Positions 36,498 through 45,051 of a stretch of DNA of 64,000 bases are shown one piece after another (position 1 is the first letter of the stretch; each line of letters begins with the position of its first letter). The notes beneath the pieces were generated by a model, which was not told where the DNA came from, ran no database searches, and worked only from the letters and a program-made list of their open reading frames with translations. The position numbers and the translations under genes are program-made. The stretch spans positions 1-64,000 of the forward strand of contig NZ_WHOA01000164.1 of assembly GCF_013141715.1 (NCBI RefSeq). Reading direction: 5' to 3'. The stretch comes from Paenibacillus phytorum (GTDB taxonomy: Bacteria; Bacillota; Bacilli; Paenibacillales; NBRC-103111).

Positions 36498-36529
36498 AGC
36501 AAATAAACCGCAGTAGCGGTCTATTTGCT
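36498..36529 (-). terminator. Terminator of the module C importer operon
   Basis: Arms 36498-36511 and 36516-36529 pair over 13 of 14 positions around a 4-base loop. The minus-strand tail is TTTTGTCTG. It lies 46 bases after the binding-protein stop. Confidence 0.85.
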
Positions 36530-36574
36530 AATCAAACTGATTAAGTTAAATGATTTTTTGGTTTTCCAAGATAC

Positions 36575-38125
36575 TTATTTCTTTACAGTTGCATACCAAT
36601 CGTTGACTTCTTTGAAGCTTACATCTCCGCCAGATGATTTAAATTTAGCTATGAATGCGTCCAAACCGCTTAATGGTTCAGCTCCGAAAATCAGCTTCGT
36701 CGTATAGTCTCCCACCATTGTGTTCAACTGTTGGAAGTTTTTAGAGAACTCAGGCAAGTAAGGAGCGAAGCCTAGTGGATCTTTGATTCTGGTATTCGCC
36801 GGTTGAATCGTGTTCATGAAGTTCCAAGCATCGAACAAACGCATATCCTTACGAACACGTGCCTGCCAGTAAGTCGGATAGTTTGTGTCGTCCGTACCCA
36901 TCAAGAAGTTGTTCGCTCTATTGCGCTCATCAGTGAAGATCGGTTGAATCGGCGTATATGCGCCATCCTTGAACGTATAATGCTTATTTTCTTCGCCAAT
37001 CGCCATGGTCTTGAAGGTTTCTTTTTCAAGCTTAGCGTTCATCCACTTAATCGCATCTTCAGGATGCTTGGAAGCTTTAGGTATAAAAGTGATACGGTCA
37101 AAGCCTGATGGTGCGGTTAACCCGGATTTTCCATCTTTACCTTTTAGCGCTGGAATAAAGTTAGCTTTCGCAGTAGGGATATTTTTAGCCAATGCATCAG
37201 CAATGACAGGTACGTCAGCCCAGTGAAGCATAATCATGCCTGCTCTTCCGCTTGTGAATTTCTCTTTAGCGGTAGCATCTTTATTAGCGGCAAACTCTTT
37301 GTCGAGCAAGCCTTGTTTAAAGAGATCAGCGGCAAAGGTCACATAATCTTTGTAGGCAGGGTCTAGAACTCGCGGTGTTAGCTTGCCATTCACATCATTC
37401 CAGAAGGTCGATATGCCAAAAGCACCGACGATGTTATTAATGAACATCGCTTCGCCTCTTATCGTTAACGGAATATTCTTGTCTCCGTTTCCGCCAGGAT
37501 CTTTCTCTTTGAAGGCCTTCAGAACGGCAACGAGCTCATCCAATGTTGTAGGCGCTTTCATACCTACTTTATCAAGCCAATCTTGCCTGATGTACAAGCT
37601 TTCGCCTGCAGAGGGAAGCGTTTTGGTTGGGATTGCATATAGTTTACCATCTACTTTTGCAGCTTCCAGGGCGTTAGGATCAATTGCCGCTTTAATATTC
37701 GGTCCATATTTGTCGATCAACGGCCCTAAGTCCGTTAAAGCTCCTTTTTTCGCATAATCTGCATATAGCGCTTTGAAGTCTGCGGTTCCGTTTGTAGTAA
37801 TAGCATCATAAGGTTCTCCGGAAGCAATCAAGATGTTCAGCTTGTCTGTAGGCTTGTCCTGTGGCATCATATCGTATTTCACTTTGTAGCCGGTCTTTTC
37901 TTCAAGGAATTTAGCTACGGGATATGTGTTGTAATCTTCCTGCTGCCAGACTTGAAGCGATTTTAACTCCGGTTTTGGTCCAGCTGATGCTGGAGCTGCT
38001 GAGGCGGTGCTTGGAGCTGCGCTGCTTCCTGAGTCTGTACTTTTCGAAGAGCAAGCGACAAGAGAAGTTACAGATAAGCTTGCTGCGAGCGTTAGCAGCA
38101 TCATTTTTCTTTGTTTTTTTAACAT
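36575..38125 (-). CDS. Extracellular solute-binding lipoprotein (LplA/LipO type)
   Basis: This 516-residue lipoprotein has signal KMMLLTLAASLSVTSLVACSS (lipidated Cys near 25). A low-complexity Ser/Ala/Pro linker and a family 1 binding fold follow (LQVWQQEDYNTYPVAKFLEEKTGYKVKYD, KVDGKLYAIPTKTLPSAGESLYIRQDWLDKVGMKAP). It is the last gene of an LplB-LplC-binding-protein operon. A strong hairpin just upstream of its ribosome site separates it from the permease genes. No ATPase gene is present. Confidence 0.9.
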   Translation of the reverse strand: MLKKQRKMMLLTLAASLSVTSLVACSSKSTDSGSSAAPSTASAAPASAGPKPELKSLQVWQQEDYNTYPVAKFLEEKTGYKVKYDMMPQDKPTDKLNILIASGEPYDAITTNGTADFKALYADYAKKGALTDLGPLIDKYGPNIKAAIDPNALEAAKVDGKLYAIPTKTLPSAGESLYIRQDWLDKVGMKAPTTLDELVAVLKAFKEKDPGGNGDKNIPLTIRGEAMFINNIVGAFGISTFWNDVNGKLTPRVLDPAYKDYVTFAADLFKQGLLDKEFAANKDATAKEKFTSGRAGMIMLHWADVPVIADALAKNIPTAKANFIPALKGKDGKSGLTAPSGFDRITFIPKASKHPEDAIKWMNAKLEKETFKTMAIGEENKHYTFKDGAYTPIQPIFTDERNRANNFLMGTDDTNYPTYWQARVRKDMRLFDAWNFMNTIQPANTRIKDPLGFAPYLPEFSKNFQQLNTMVGDYTTKLIFGAEPLSGLDAFIAKFKSSGGDVSFKEVNDWYATVKK

Positions 38126-38159
38126 GTGCGAACCTCCCTGGTAATTGTGTTTAATATAT

Positions 38160-38197
38160 CATTAAACCCTTGATGCTAACATCAAGGGTGTTTAATG
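38160..38197 (-). other. Intercistronic hairpin upstream of the binding-protein gene
   Basis: Arms CATTAAAC-CCTTGATG (38160-38175) and the complementary 38180-38197 pair over about 16 bases around CTAA. There is no T tract toward the minus-strand direction. A stem at this position can protect the downstream binding-protein mRNA from 5' decay, raising its level above that of the permeases. Confidence 0.6.
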
Positions 38198-38202
38198 CAA
38201 AT

Positions 38203-39078
38203 TCACCCTTTTACAGAACCAATGAGCACACCTTTGACAAAATGCTTTTGCAAATAGGGATACACGAGCAGCATCGGTATGATCGAAGCGATGACGGTTG
38301 CAGCTCGAATACCTTCCGGTGATGCGTTCATCATATCGTCAGCACTTTTGGTTACGGCACTTGAGCTATCTGCATCCAGGACAATATCACGCAAGTACAA
38401 CTGCAATGGCTTAAGGCTTGCGTCATTAATGTAGAGCATAGGGTGAAAATAGTCATTCCAGAAGTAGACCGCATAGAAAAGAGCAATCGTTGCGATTACA
38501 GGTACGCTTAAAGGAAGAATGATGCGAAAAAGAATCGTAAAGTTACGAGCGCCATCCATTTTGGCGGATTCTTCAAGAGCCTCAGGCAAAGATTCATAGT
38601 AGCTTTTGATCACCAGCATATTGAACACACTAATGAGAGCTGGCAGCATCAGCGACCATAAGCTATTAATTAAGTGGAGCTGTTTCATTAGCAAGTAATT
38701 GGGAATAATACCGCCATTAAACATCATCGTGAAAACAAACAGCAGCATAATCATCGAAATGCCTGGAAGATGCCTTTTGGACAATGGGTAAGCCGTTATT
38801 GCTGTCACCAGAATCGCAAGCACTGTACCTACAACCGTTATCAGTAGAGAAACCCCTATTGAGTGGAGAAACTGGCTGGAGGATACCACATATTTCATCG
38901 TTTCTAGCTGGAAGCCGACCGGAAAAATCCCTACTTTACCGGATATCACTGCCGATTCATCACTAATGGCTTTGGATAAAATATTGGCTAGTGGCAGCAA
39001 AGTAGCTAAGCCGGAAAGTAGTAAAACAAGATAAATACAGATGTCTAAGGACCAATCACTAAGCGTTTTTTTATGCAT
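38203..39078 (-). CDS. Carbohydrate ABC transporter permease (LplC type)
   Basis: This 291-residue membrane protein has the EAA loop EALEESAKMDGARNFTILFRIILPLSVPVIAT and the LplC ending HFVKGVLIGSVKG. It is very similar in layout to the module A LplC. It starts 12 bases after the LplB-type gene. Confidence 0.9.
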   Translation of the reverse strand: MHKKTLSDWSLDICIYLVLLLSGLATLLPLANILSKAISDESAVISGKVGIFPVGFQLETMKYVVSSSQFLHSIGVSLLITVVGTVLAILVTAITAYPLSKRHLPGISMIMLLFVFTMMFNGGIIPNYLLMKQLHLINSLWSLMLPALISVFNMLVIKSYYESLPEALEESAKMDGARNFTILFRIILPLSVPVIATIALFYAVYFWNDYFHPMLYINDASLKPLQLYLRDIVLDADSSSAVTKSADDMMNASPEGIRAATVIASIIPMLLVYPYLQKHFVKGVLIGSVKG

Positions 39079-39090
39079 GTTTCCAGCCCC

Positions 39091-40056
39091 CTACCATATG
39101 CTTCGCTTGATCAGCTTTTTGCTGAGTTCATTACCAGCAATAATTAGGATGAACCCAACGACAGAGTTGAACAACCCGACTGCTGTACTAAAGCTATAAT
39201 CCTGTTGACCGAGCCCCTGCCGATAAACGAAAGTACCGATCACATCACCCGATTGATACACGACAGAGTTGTACATGGTCAGAATCTGCTCCGTGCCTGC
39301 TTCAAGCAAGTATCCCATGCGTAAAATTAAGATGAGAATGATCGTTGGCATAATACCTGGCAATGTAATGTGGAGCATTTGTCTAATGCGTCCTGCACCG
39401 TCAATGGAAGCTGCTTCATATTGTTCCTGCTCGATGCCTGCAATGGCTGCGATAAATATAATGGCATTCCAGCCTGATTCCTTCCAACCTGCTGTAAATA
39501 CAACTACACTTCGGAAGTACTGGTTGTCCAGAAAGAAGGATATCGGCGTCCCTCCGAACCACTGAATCATATTGTTCACTAGACCGCCTGATGGGGACAG
39601 AATATTAATAAACAATCCAGAAATGATCACCCATGATAGAAAATGCGGGAGAAATATAATGGTTTGAATCGTCTTCTTGAAAAAGGCCTTCCGAACCTCA
39701 TTCAAGAAAAGCGCGATGATGATCGGTATCGGAAAAAGAAGCACAAGCTTGTAAACGCTGATCAACAAGGTATTCATGAAAACCTGATAAAACTCTTCGG
39801 AATGTATGAGCTTCTCAAATTGATCCAGACCTACCCATTTACTTCCAGCAAAACCATCAAAAATGTTGAAGTCTTGAAAAGCGATAATAATCCCGTACAT
39901 AGGCGCATATTTGAATAAAAACAGAACTACTAATCCCGGCACTAATAATAGGTATAAATCATAATTGGTTAGAATTAGCTTCCAACGGCCACTACCTTTT
40001 GTTTTGGGCTTGGCGTGAGCTTTTTTTTGTTCAAGCTCTGTTAGCGAAACACTCAT
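39091..40056 (-). CDS. Carbohydrate ABC transporter permease (LplB type)
   Basis: The 321-residue protein begins with a charged N-terminus rich in Lys (TELEQKKAHAKPKTKGSGRWK), then YDLYLLLVPGLVVLFLFKYAPMYGIIIAFQDFN and the EAA loop EQYEAASIDGAGRIRQMLHITLPGI. It starts behind GAGGTGA. It is the first gene after the promoter at 40088-40140. Confidence 0.9.
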   Translation of the reverse strand: MSVSLTELEQKKAHAKPKTKGSGRWKLILTNYDLYLLLVPGLVVLFLFKYAPMYGIIIAFQDFNIFDGFAGSKWVGLDQFEKLIHSEEFYQVFMNTLLISVYKLVLLFPIPIIIALFLNEVRKAFFKKTIQTIIFLPHFLSWVIISGLFINILSPSGGLVNNMIQWFGGTPISFFLDNQYFRSVVVFTAGWKESGWNAIIFIAAIAGIEQEQYEAASIDGAGRIRQMLHITLPGIMPTIILILILRMGYLLEAGTEQILTMYNSVVYQSGDVIGTFVYRQGLGQQDYSFSTAVGLFNSVVGFILIIAGNELSKKLIKRSIW

Positions 40057-40087
40057 GAATGGCTCACCTCCGTGTTCTTATAGGTTA

Positions 40088-40140
40088 ATTATATAGGTGC
40101 CCTGAAACGACTTGTAGATGGTAATATTTCTGTTTCTGGT
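40088..40140 (-). promoter_or_regulatory. Promoter of the module C importer operon with upstream activator box
   Basis: On the minus strand TATAAT lies at 40088-40093 with a poor -35 (TACAAG). A 23-base box at 40118-40140 (minus: ACCAGAAA, then AATATT, then CAT) matches the box upstream of the module C regulator gene at 17 of 23 positions. It is the same distance from the -10 within one base. It is probably the site of that regulator. Confidence 0.65.
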
Positions 40141-40168
40141 GCAATCTTATGGTATTTACGCAAACAAA

Positions 40169-40198
40169 AAGCCGACCTCTTTCTTATAGAGGCGGCTT
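40169..40198 (-). terminator. Terminator overlapping the end of the module C kinase gene
   Basis: Arms 40169-40180 and 40188-40198 pair with one bulge, and the minus-strand tail is TTTTTGTTTG. The stem includes the last four codons and stop of the kinase gene. It separates the regulator-kinase transcript from the importer operon. Confidence 0.8.
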
Positions 40199-42028
40199 AT
40201 CAGATGAATGTTTATATGTCATTCGAACCGTAACTATTGTCCCTTCTCCGAGCGTGGAGTGAAGCTCCAGTCCATAGGCGTCTCCTGCGAACAACTTGAT
40301 CCTTTCATTAACATTGTACAAACCATACGAGCTTCCGGAAACGTCTGATTTCATATTGGGACGCGGCTCTGTTAGCAGACTTTGCACAAGCTCTGGCTCC
40401 ATGCCGATGCCATCGTCAGTGACGGATAAGATCAGAAGCCCCTCTTCTTGTCTGGCCTTTATCAAAATAGACCCTGTCTTGCCCTTAGATTTTCTTATCC
40501 CATGCAAAAGGGCATTTTCCACAATTGGCTGCAGTGTCAGCTTAGGCATTTCAATATCATCCATGCCTTCTTCGATGTCAAAATGAACCTTAAAGCTCTT
40601 CGGAAATCGGTTTTGCTGAATCTCCAAGTAAACCTTGGCTAAATTAAGCTCATCGGTCACACTGACCAAATCTCTGCCCTTGTTTAAGCTTAGCCTGAAA
40701 TATTTGGCCAAACCATCGATCATCTGGCTAATATCGTGAGCGTTATGTCCAATAGCAATCCAGTTGATCGTATCCAAGGTATTGTACAAGAAATGAGGAT
40801 TAATCTGCGCTTGCAAAGCCCGAAGTTGCGCTTCCCGCTCCTGCACCTTCGATTTATAAGTTTCTTCCATTAAATCTCGGACCCTATGAATCAGATGGTC
40901 GACGCTTTTTTCGAGTAAATAGAAGTCTCCTTCAGATGCTCCGCTCCGTTCATCGAGCCCCTCCATGCCTTCTCGTTTAATAACTCTTATCACCGTCTGC
41001 ACTCTGCGATTCATCCCCCGCATGATAAATGCAAGGAGTAAAAAAACTAGAATGAGGAACAGAATCGTAATTCCCGACAAGGTAGCGACACTGGCAAATT
41101 GATTCAATGAAGCGGCACGCGAGCTAATACCATTCTTAGGCACTTCCGCAACCAGCTTCCAACCTGTGGAGCCAATCGTCGTATAGACGACATATTGTTG
41201 CGTGTTGTCTTCAATGATCGGAGATACGCCTTCATTCTTTTGTTCTATCGCGCTAAGCACGCTACTTGATTTTAGCTTCGTCCCTAGCAAGGATTTGTCG
41301 TTGTGCAAGACGACGGTGCCATCCGGTGCGACCATGAATACATTTTGCTCTTTGTTCAACTCGATATTGGATAGGATATTTTCTATGGTCTTAGCAGAGA
41401 CTTCAATAGATAAAACACCTGACATATGATCGTAATCATCCGGATCCCGTAGTACTCTTATACCCGAGAAAATATAGCGGGCGCTCTGTGTATCATCTAG
41501 AAAGTTTTCCAAGTAAGCTCCCGTCCACACGAGATTGCCCCTGGAGTTCACTACATCTGTGTACCAAGGACGGTTTTTGATACTTTCCCACGGAAAGAAA
41601 TTCACTCTCTCATGGGAAAAAAGCTTGGAGTCGTCGACATACAATCGAACGCGAAATACAATCGGATTCGTTTGGGCATTATCAACTAAAATACGCAGTT
41701 CCTTCATAGCATCGAGTTGATCGCTATCCGATGTCGAGTTGCTTAAATACTGATGCAGCTTAGGATTCATTAGAATCGTATTCGAAATATCACGTGCGGA
41801 ATCCAATTGGTGATTCAAATTGATTTCAGCCTGCTTCAGCGTCTGAAGCATCGTTCGCGTTACTTCTTCTTCCAAAATGCGGGAGTACCTCTGCGAGTAA
41901 GCATACAGTAATACGGAAGCCGGAATCAGGATCAATACGATGTATGCGACCAGCCATAGCCTTGCGGCAACAACGCCCTTGAAGATCATCGATACGTAAT
42001 TCAATCCTCTAGTCATGAGTTGCTTCAT
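40184..42028 (-). CDS. YesM-type sensor histidine kinase of module C
   Basis: This 614-residue membrane kinase starts behind GGTGGAGGG. It has helices at about 20-40 and 305-325 flanking an extracellular dCache-like sensor (NRPWYTDVVNSRGNLVWTGAYLENF, YVVYTTIGSTGWKLVAEVP). The cytoplasmic part has QINPHFLYNTLDTINW, LTLQPIVENALLHGI and SVTDDGIGM. It follows its response regulator by 15 bases. Its final codons form part of a terminator stem. Confidence 0.9.
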   Translation of the reverse strand: MKQLMTRGLNYVSMIFKGVVAARLWLVAYIVLILIPASVLLYAYSQRYSRILEEEVTRTMLQTLKQAEINLNHQLDSARDISNTILMNPKLHQYLSNSTSDSDQLDAMKELRILVDNAQTNPIVFRVRLYVDDSKLFSHERVNFFPWESIKNRPWYTDVVNSRGNLVWTGAYLENFLDDTQSARYIFSGIRVLRDPDDYDHMSGVLSIEVSAKTIENILSNIELNKEQNVFMVAPDGTVVLHNDKSLLGTKLKSSSVLSAIEQKNEGVSPIIEDNTQQYVVYTTIGSTGWKLVAEVPKNGISSRAASLNQFASVATLSGITILFLILVFLLLAFIMRGMNRRVQTVIRVIKREGMEGLDERSGASEGDFYLLEKSVDHLIHRVRDLMEETYKSKVQEREAQLRALQAQINPHFLYNTLDTINWIAIGHNAHDISQMIDGLAKYFRLSLNKGRDLVSVTDELNLAKVYLEIQQNRFPKSFKVHFDIEEGMDDIEMPKLTLQPIVENALLHGIRKSKGKTGSILIKARQEEGLLILSVTDDGIGMEPELVQSLLTEPRPNMKSDVSGSSYGLYNVNERIKLFAGDAYGLELHSTLGEGTIVTVRMTYKHSSDKPPL

Positions 42029-42043
42029 TTCCCTCCACCGCCT

Positions 42044-43660
42044 TTACAAGACTTGATCGCGAAATGAGCTCGGCGTATGTCCGGTGTATTTCTTAAATAT
42101 TTTGCTGAAATAGCTAGGATCCGAGTAGCCAACGGCATAGCAAACCTCATAAAACTTATTGCTTGGGTCTTTCAAGAGCTCCTTCGCTTTGTCTACCCGA
42201 ACTTTCGTCATATATTCGTTGATGGTTTCACCTGTCTCTTGTTTGAACAGCAGACACAGATAAGTCGTTGATAAAAATACTTCCTTCGCAATATCCCCAA
42301 CTTGAAGGTTTTCCGCGAATCGTTTATCGATTAGGGAGCGAATACGTTCAATGACATTTTTGGCTTTGCCGCTGCGTTTCTCACCGATTCGCTCACACAC
42401 CTCGATGAGATGGGATTCCACAAGCCGCCTTAAATCATCTAACGTTTCTTGCTGGAAAACCTCAGCCAGAAGCTCGTTCTCTTTCTCCTCCAGCCCCTGC
42501 CTGTGAACATTTAGCTCTAGCAAAATTCGGCTTGCAAGCAGCAGCAGCTGCAAGCTCAAGTTGCGCCCATACTGCATGCCTTCTGCACGATTGCGGGAAA
42601 GAGCGTTATAAATAACGTGAAGCTCCTCCTGCACCTTGCCAGCTTCCGCAGCTTTCAGAGAAGAGATCAATCTCTCATTCTGCGCTGGTTCAAAGCGATA
42701 CATGCTTTCCTCACGTTGTTCCAAATTATCCATAGAAATGATCTGGTTTTTTCCGAGAAACCATCTTTGATCGGCAGCTTCTCTTGCTTGCGAATACGAC
42801 TGCGGTAAGCTGGCTAACCTCGATATTCGCTCGCCCACGCCGATGGTCACACTAATTTTCAAATAGTTATAGAGACTTTCGCGAACTTCCTCGGCTAATG
42901 TAAACAAAAGACTTTCCTGATCTTCCTGCTCCACCATCCGAAGAATGCCTACGAACTCGCCTATTTGATTTTCAAAGACGTATCCACCAATCTCTTTCTC
43001 AATAAGCTCTTGCACGATATTAAGTACAGAGTAGGATAACAACTGCTGATCCCTTTCCGAACGAGTCTGTGCAACCTCAGAAGCATTATCCATGCGAATC
43101 GCAATCACCCAGTATGTCGCCTCAAGCGGAAGCTCAAGCCCGAGGAATAGGGTGCGATCCTGTATACGTGTAGGAAAAGTAACCCCTTCCCTAATTAATG
43201 ACATAAGGAATTTTTCCCGCAGCAAGGGCATGCTCTGAATGAGCTTGACCTGCATGTCCTCAATCAGTTTTCGTTCCTGTTTTTCCGTCTGCAAGGTACG
43301 AACCAATCGTTCAACCACCACGCTAAGCTCCCCTAAATTGACGGGCTTGAACATATAATCGACCGCTTTGACTTGAAGCGCAGATTTCAAATATTCGACA
43401 TCATCATGGCCGCTCACAAAAACAATTTTGATATGAGGAAATCGTTCGCTGAGTCTATTCGACATCTGAATGCCATCCATATTGGGCATGCGCACATCCG
43501 TTAACACTAAATCCGGCTTTAATCGTTCTATAACCTCTAACGCAACGTCACCGTCATCTGCATCACCCACCACTTCAATCCCATAAGCATTCCAGTCAAA
43601 ATAAGTCCTTAACCCAAAACGAACTGTCGGCTCGTCGTCCACAATGACTAGTTTATACAT
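42044..43660 (-). CDS. YesN-type response regulator of module C
   Basis: At 538 residues this is a long YesN. It has a receiver domain (KLVIVDDEPTVRFGLRTYF, phospho-Asp in VLTDVRMPNMDG, Lys in YMFKPVN), a large central linker of about 280 residues and an AraC domain (GDIAKEVFLSTTYLCLLFKQETGETINEYM, VCYAVGYSDPSYFSKIFKKYTGHTPSSFR). It starts behind AGGGAGG. The shared 23-base box upstream of both its own promoter and the importer promoter suggests positive autoregulation. Confidence 0.9.
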   Translation of the reverse strand: MYKLVIVDDEPTVRFGLRTYFDWNAYGIEVVGDADDGDVALEVIERLKPDLVLTDVRMPNMDGIQMSNRLSERFPHIKIVFVSGHDDVEYLKSALQVKAVDYMFKPVNLGELSVVVERLVRTLQTEKQERKLIEDMQVKLIQSMPLLREKFLMSLIREGVTFPTRIQDRTLFLGLELPLEATYWVIAIRMDNASEVAQTRSERDQQLLSYSVLNIVQELIEKEIGGYVFENQIGEFVGILRMVEQEDQESLLFTLAEEVRESLYNYLKISVTIGVGERISRLASLPQSYSQAREAADQRWFLGKNQIISMDNLEQREESMYRFEPAQNERLISSLKAAEAGKVQEELHVIYNALSRNRAEGMQYGRNLSLQLLLLASRILLELNVHRQGLEEKENELLAEVFQQETLDDLRRLVESHLIEVCERIGEKRSGKAKNVIERIRSLIDKRFAENLQVGDIAKEVFLSTTYLCLLFKQETGETINEYMTKVRVDKAKELLKDPSNKFYEVCYAVGYSDPSYFSKIFKKYTGHTPSSFRDQVL

Positions 43661-43695
43661 CTCGTGTCGGCCTCCCTTTAGCTGCAGATCTACTT

Positions 43696-43747
43696 ATTAT
43701 ATCGTGCAAAAAAGCCAAGGACATATGAGAATATTATGATTTCTGGT
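43696..43747 (-). promoter_or_regulatory. Promoter of the module C regulator-kinase genes with activator box
   Basis: TATAAT on the minus strand at 43696-43701 has no recognisable -35. The 23-base box at 43725-43747 begins ACCAGAAA and contains AATATT and CAT, as at 40118-40140. The box-to-TATAAT distance is 47-48 bases in both promoters. Confidence 0.6.
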
Positions 43748-43754
43748 TCTATAT

Positions 43755-44870
43755 TTACCTGAATTCAGAAAAAACACGGCCGTTTGAAGGCGCTGTTGTT
43801 GTACTCCCAACAAAAAAATCACCTTGAATGCGAATGTGTTCAAATGGCAGTGTCGGATTGGCAATTCGCCACAGCATCCGGTCGGCAGCACGGTAACCGG
43901 TCTCTCGGATCGAAAGAAGCGGCCTTGTGAACGATGGCAGAGACTCGGATTGCTCATTCAGGAATCCAACCAAGGACACATCCTCAGGCACTCGCCACTG
44001 TAGCTCGTTGCATAACTCATATACGACCGGAACTTCATGGTCAATTCCGCAGATGATGGCACTTGGCGTAGAATGTTCCATTCGTTGCAGCAGCTCTTCA
44101 CGCCACTGCGCTTGGTTGGTCCGTTCACCGATGGAATGCATAGAAGGGTCGATTTCGACACCGAGCATATTCATCGCGTGACAGAAGGCTTGCCAGCGCA
44201 AAATAAAGCCACGCTGCAAATGGATATCTCCCACATACATAATTCGCTCATGCCCAAGGCTTCGCAGATAGGTTACCGCTTGAAACGCAGCTTCATAAAC
44301 ATCCCAAATCACGCTGTCTATTTTCACTCCTGGAGGAGGAAAGCTGAGCAATATTCGTGGCAGCTGCAGCCCAAACAGAGCGGGCTCCCACGCTTTAGGC
44401 ACAATGCTTGGAGCGATGAAAATGCCATCCGCATAGGCCATTCCGCTTTCTTCGATCCAATCGTTTATATGTTCCTTCTTGATCTTTTGCGGTAACATGA
44501 GCAGCTCGATTTGATGGCCGAAGGAAAAGAAACGATCTTGAAGCCCTTGAAGCAACAGACGATTGTAAGCCACGGATTCTGCGGTCTGTACCAAAAGGAA
44601 GCGCTTCCGCTCATTGGGATAAGGAGCAATGCGATCGAGCCTAAGGCTGCGAATCTGATCCATTGTATAATAGCCCAGCTTCTCGGCCGTATGGACAATA
44701 AGCTGTCTGGTAGCTTCCGACATGCCGGGTTTTCCTTTTAGCGCTTTAGACACGGTCTGTACAGTCAACCCAAGCTCCTTGGCAATCGTTTTTAACGTAA
44801 CTTCCTTTCGGGTAGGCATATAGGGCTGCACCTCATAGTAGTCCGGATTTGTTATTCGTTTAGTTATCAT
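43755..44870 (-). CDS. LacI family transcriptional regulator
   Basis: This 371-residue protein starts behind AGAGG. An N-terminal extension of about 22 residues precedes the LacI helix-turn-helix (VTLKTIAKELGLTVQTVSKALKGKPGMSEATRQLI). A periplasmic-binding-protein-like sensor follows (ADGIFIAPSIVP, SVIWDVYEAAFQAVTYLRSLGHERIMYVGD, VPEDVSLVGFLNEQ). It is divergent from the FAD oxidoreductase gene, its likely target, with repeated ATTAAACTA sequences in between. The effector sugar is unknown. Confidence 0.9.
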   Translation of the reverse strand: MITKRITNPDYYEVQPYMPTRKEVTLKTIAKELGLTVQTVSKALKGKPGMSEATRQLIVHTAEKLGYYTMDQIRSLRLDRIAPYPNERKRFLLVQTAESVAYNRLLLQGLQDRFFSFGHQIELLMLPQKIKKEHINDWIEESGMAYADGIFIAPSIVPKAWEPALFGLQLPRILLSFPPPGVKIDSVIWDVYEAAFQAVTYLRSLGHERIMYVGDIHLQRGFILRWQAFCHAMNMLGVEIDPSMHSIGERTNQAQWREELLQRMEHSTPSAIICGIDHEVPVVYELCNELQWRVPEDVSLVGFLNEQSESLPSFTRPLLSIRETGYRAADRMLWRIANPTLPFEHIRIQGDFFVGSTTTAPSNGRVFSEFR

Positions 44871-44888
44871 ATCACGTCCTCTTTTTTG

Positions 44889-44934
44889 ATTAAACTAAAA
44901 TTAAACTAGTTCCTCCATGTCAGGGACCTATAAT
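44889..44934 (+). promoter_or_regulatory. Promoter and candidate LacI-type operator
   Basis: TATAAT at 44929-44934 is a likely -10 for the FAD oxidoreductase gene, with a weak -35. Upstream lie two direct copies of ATTAAACTA (44889-44897, 44900-44908) and the palindrome AACTAGTT (44904-44911). Binding by the adjacent LacI-type protein is inferred from position. Confidence 0.45.
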
Positions 44935-44966
44935 GAAGGCAATGACAATCAAATTAAGCTTTAGCG

Positions 44967-45014
44967 AATGACTACAAATCCAAATGATTACAAATGCAAA
45001 TGACTACAAATCCA
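44967..45014. repeat. Three tandem 16-bp repeats in the 5' leader
   Basis: Units at 44967-44982, 44983-44998 and 44999-45014 read AATGACTACAAATCCA, AATGATTACAAATGCA and AATGACTACAAATCCA. Units 1 and 3 are identical. The array ends 37 bases before the oxidoreductase start codon and lies downstream of the proposed -10, so it would be in the transcribed leader. Confidence 0.85.
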
Positions 45015-45051
45015 GTTTTGTTAAAGCAAAACTCTTAGGAGGAACATCAAC

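Noticed and set aside
44967..45014. CRISPR array
   Set aside because: The 16-bp units are directly adjacent with no spacers, and there are no cas genes.
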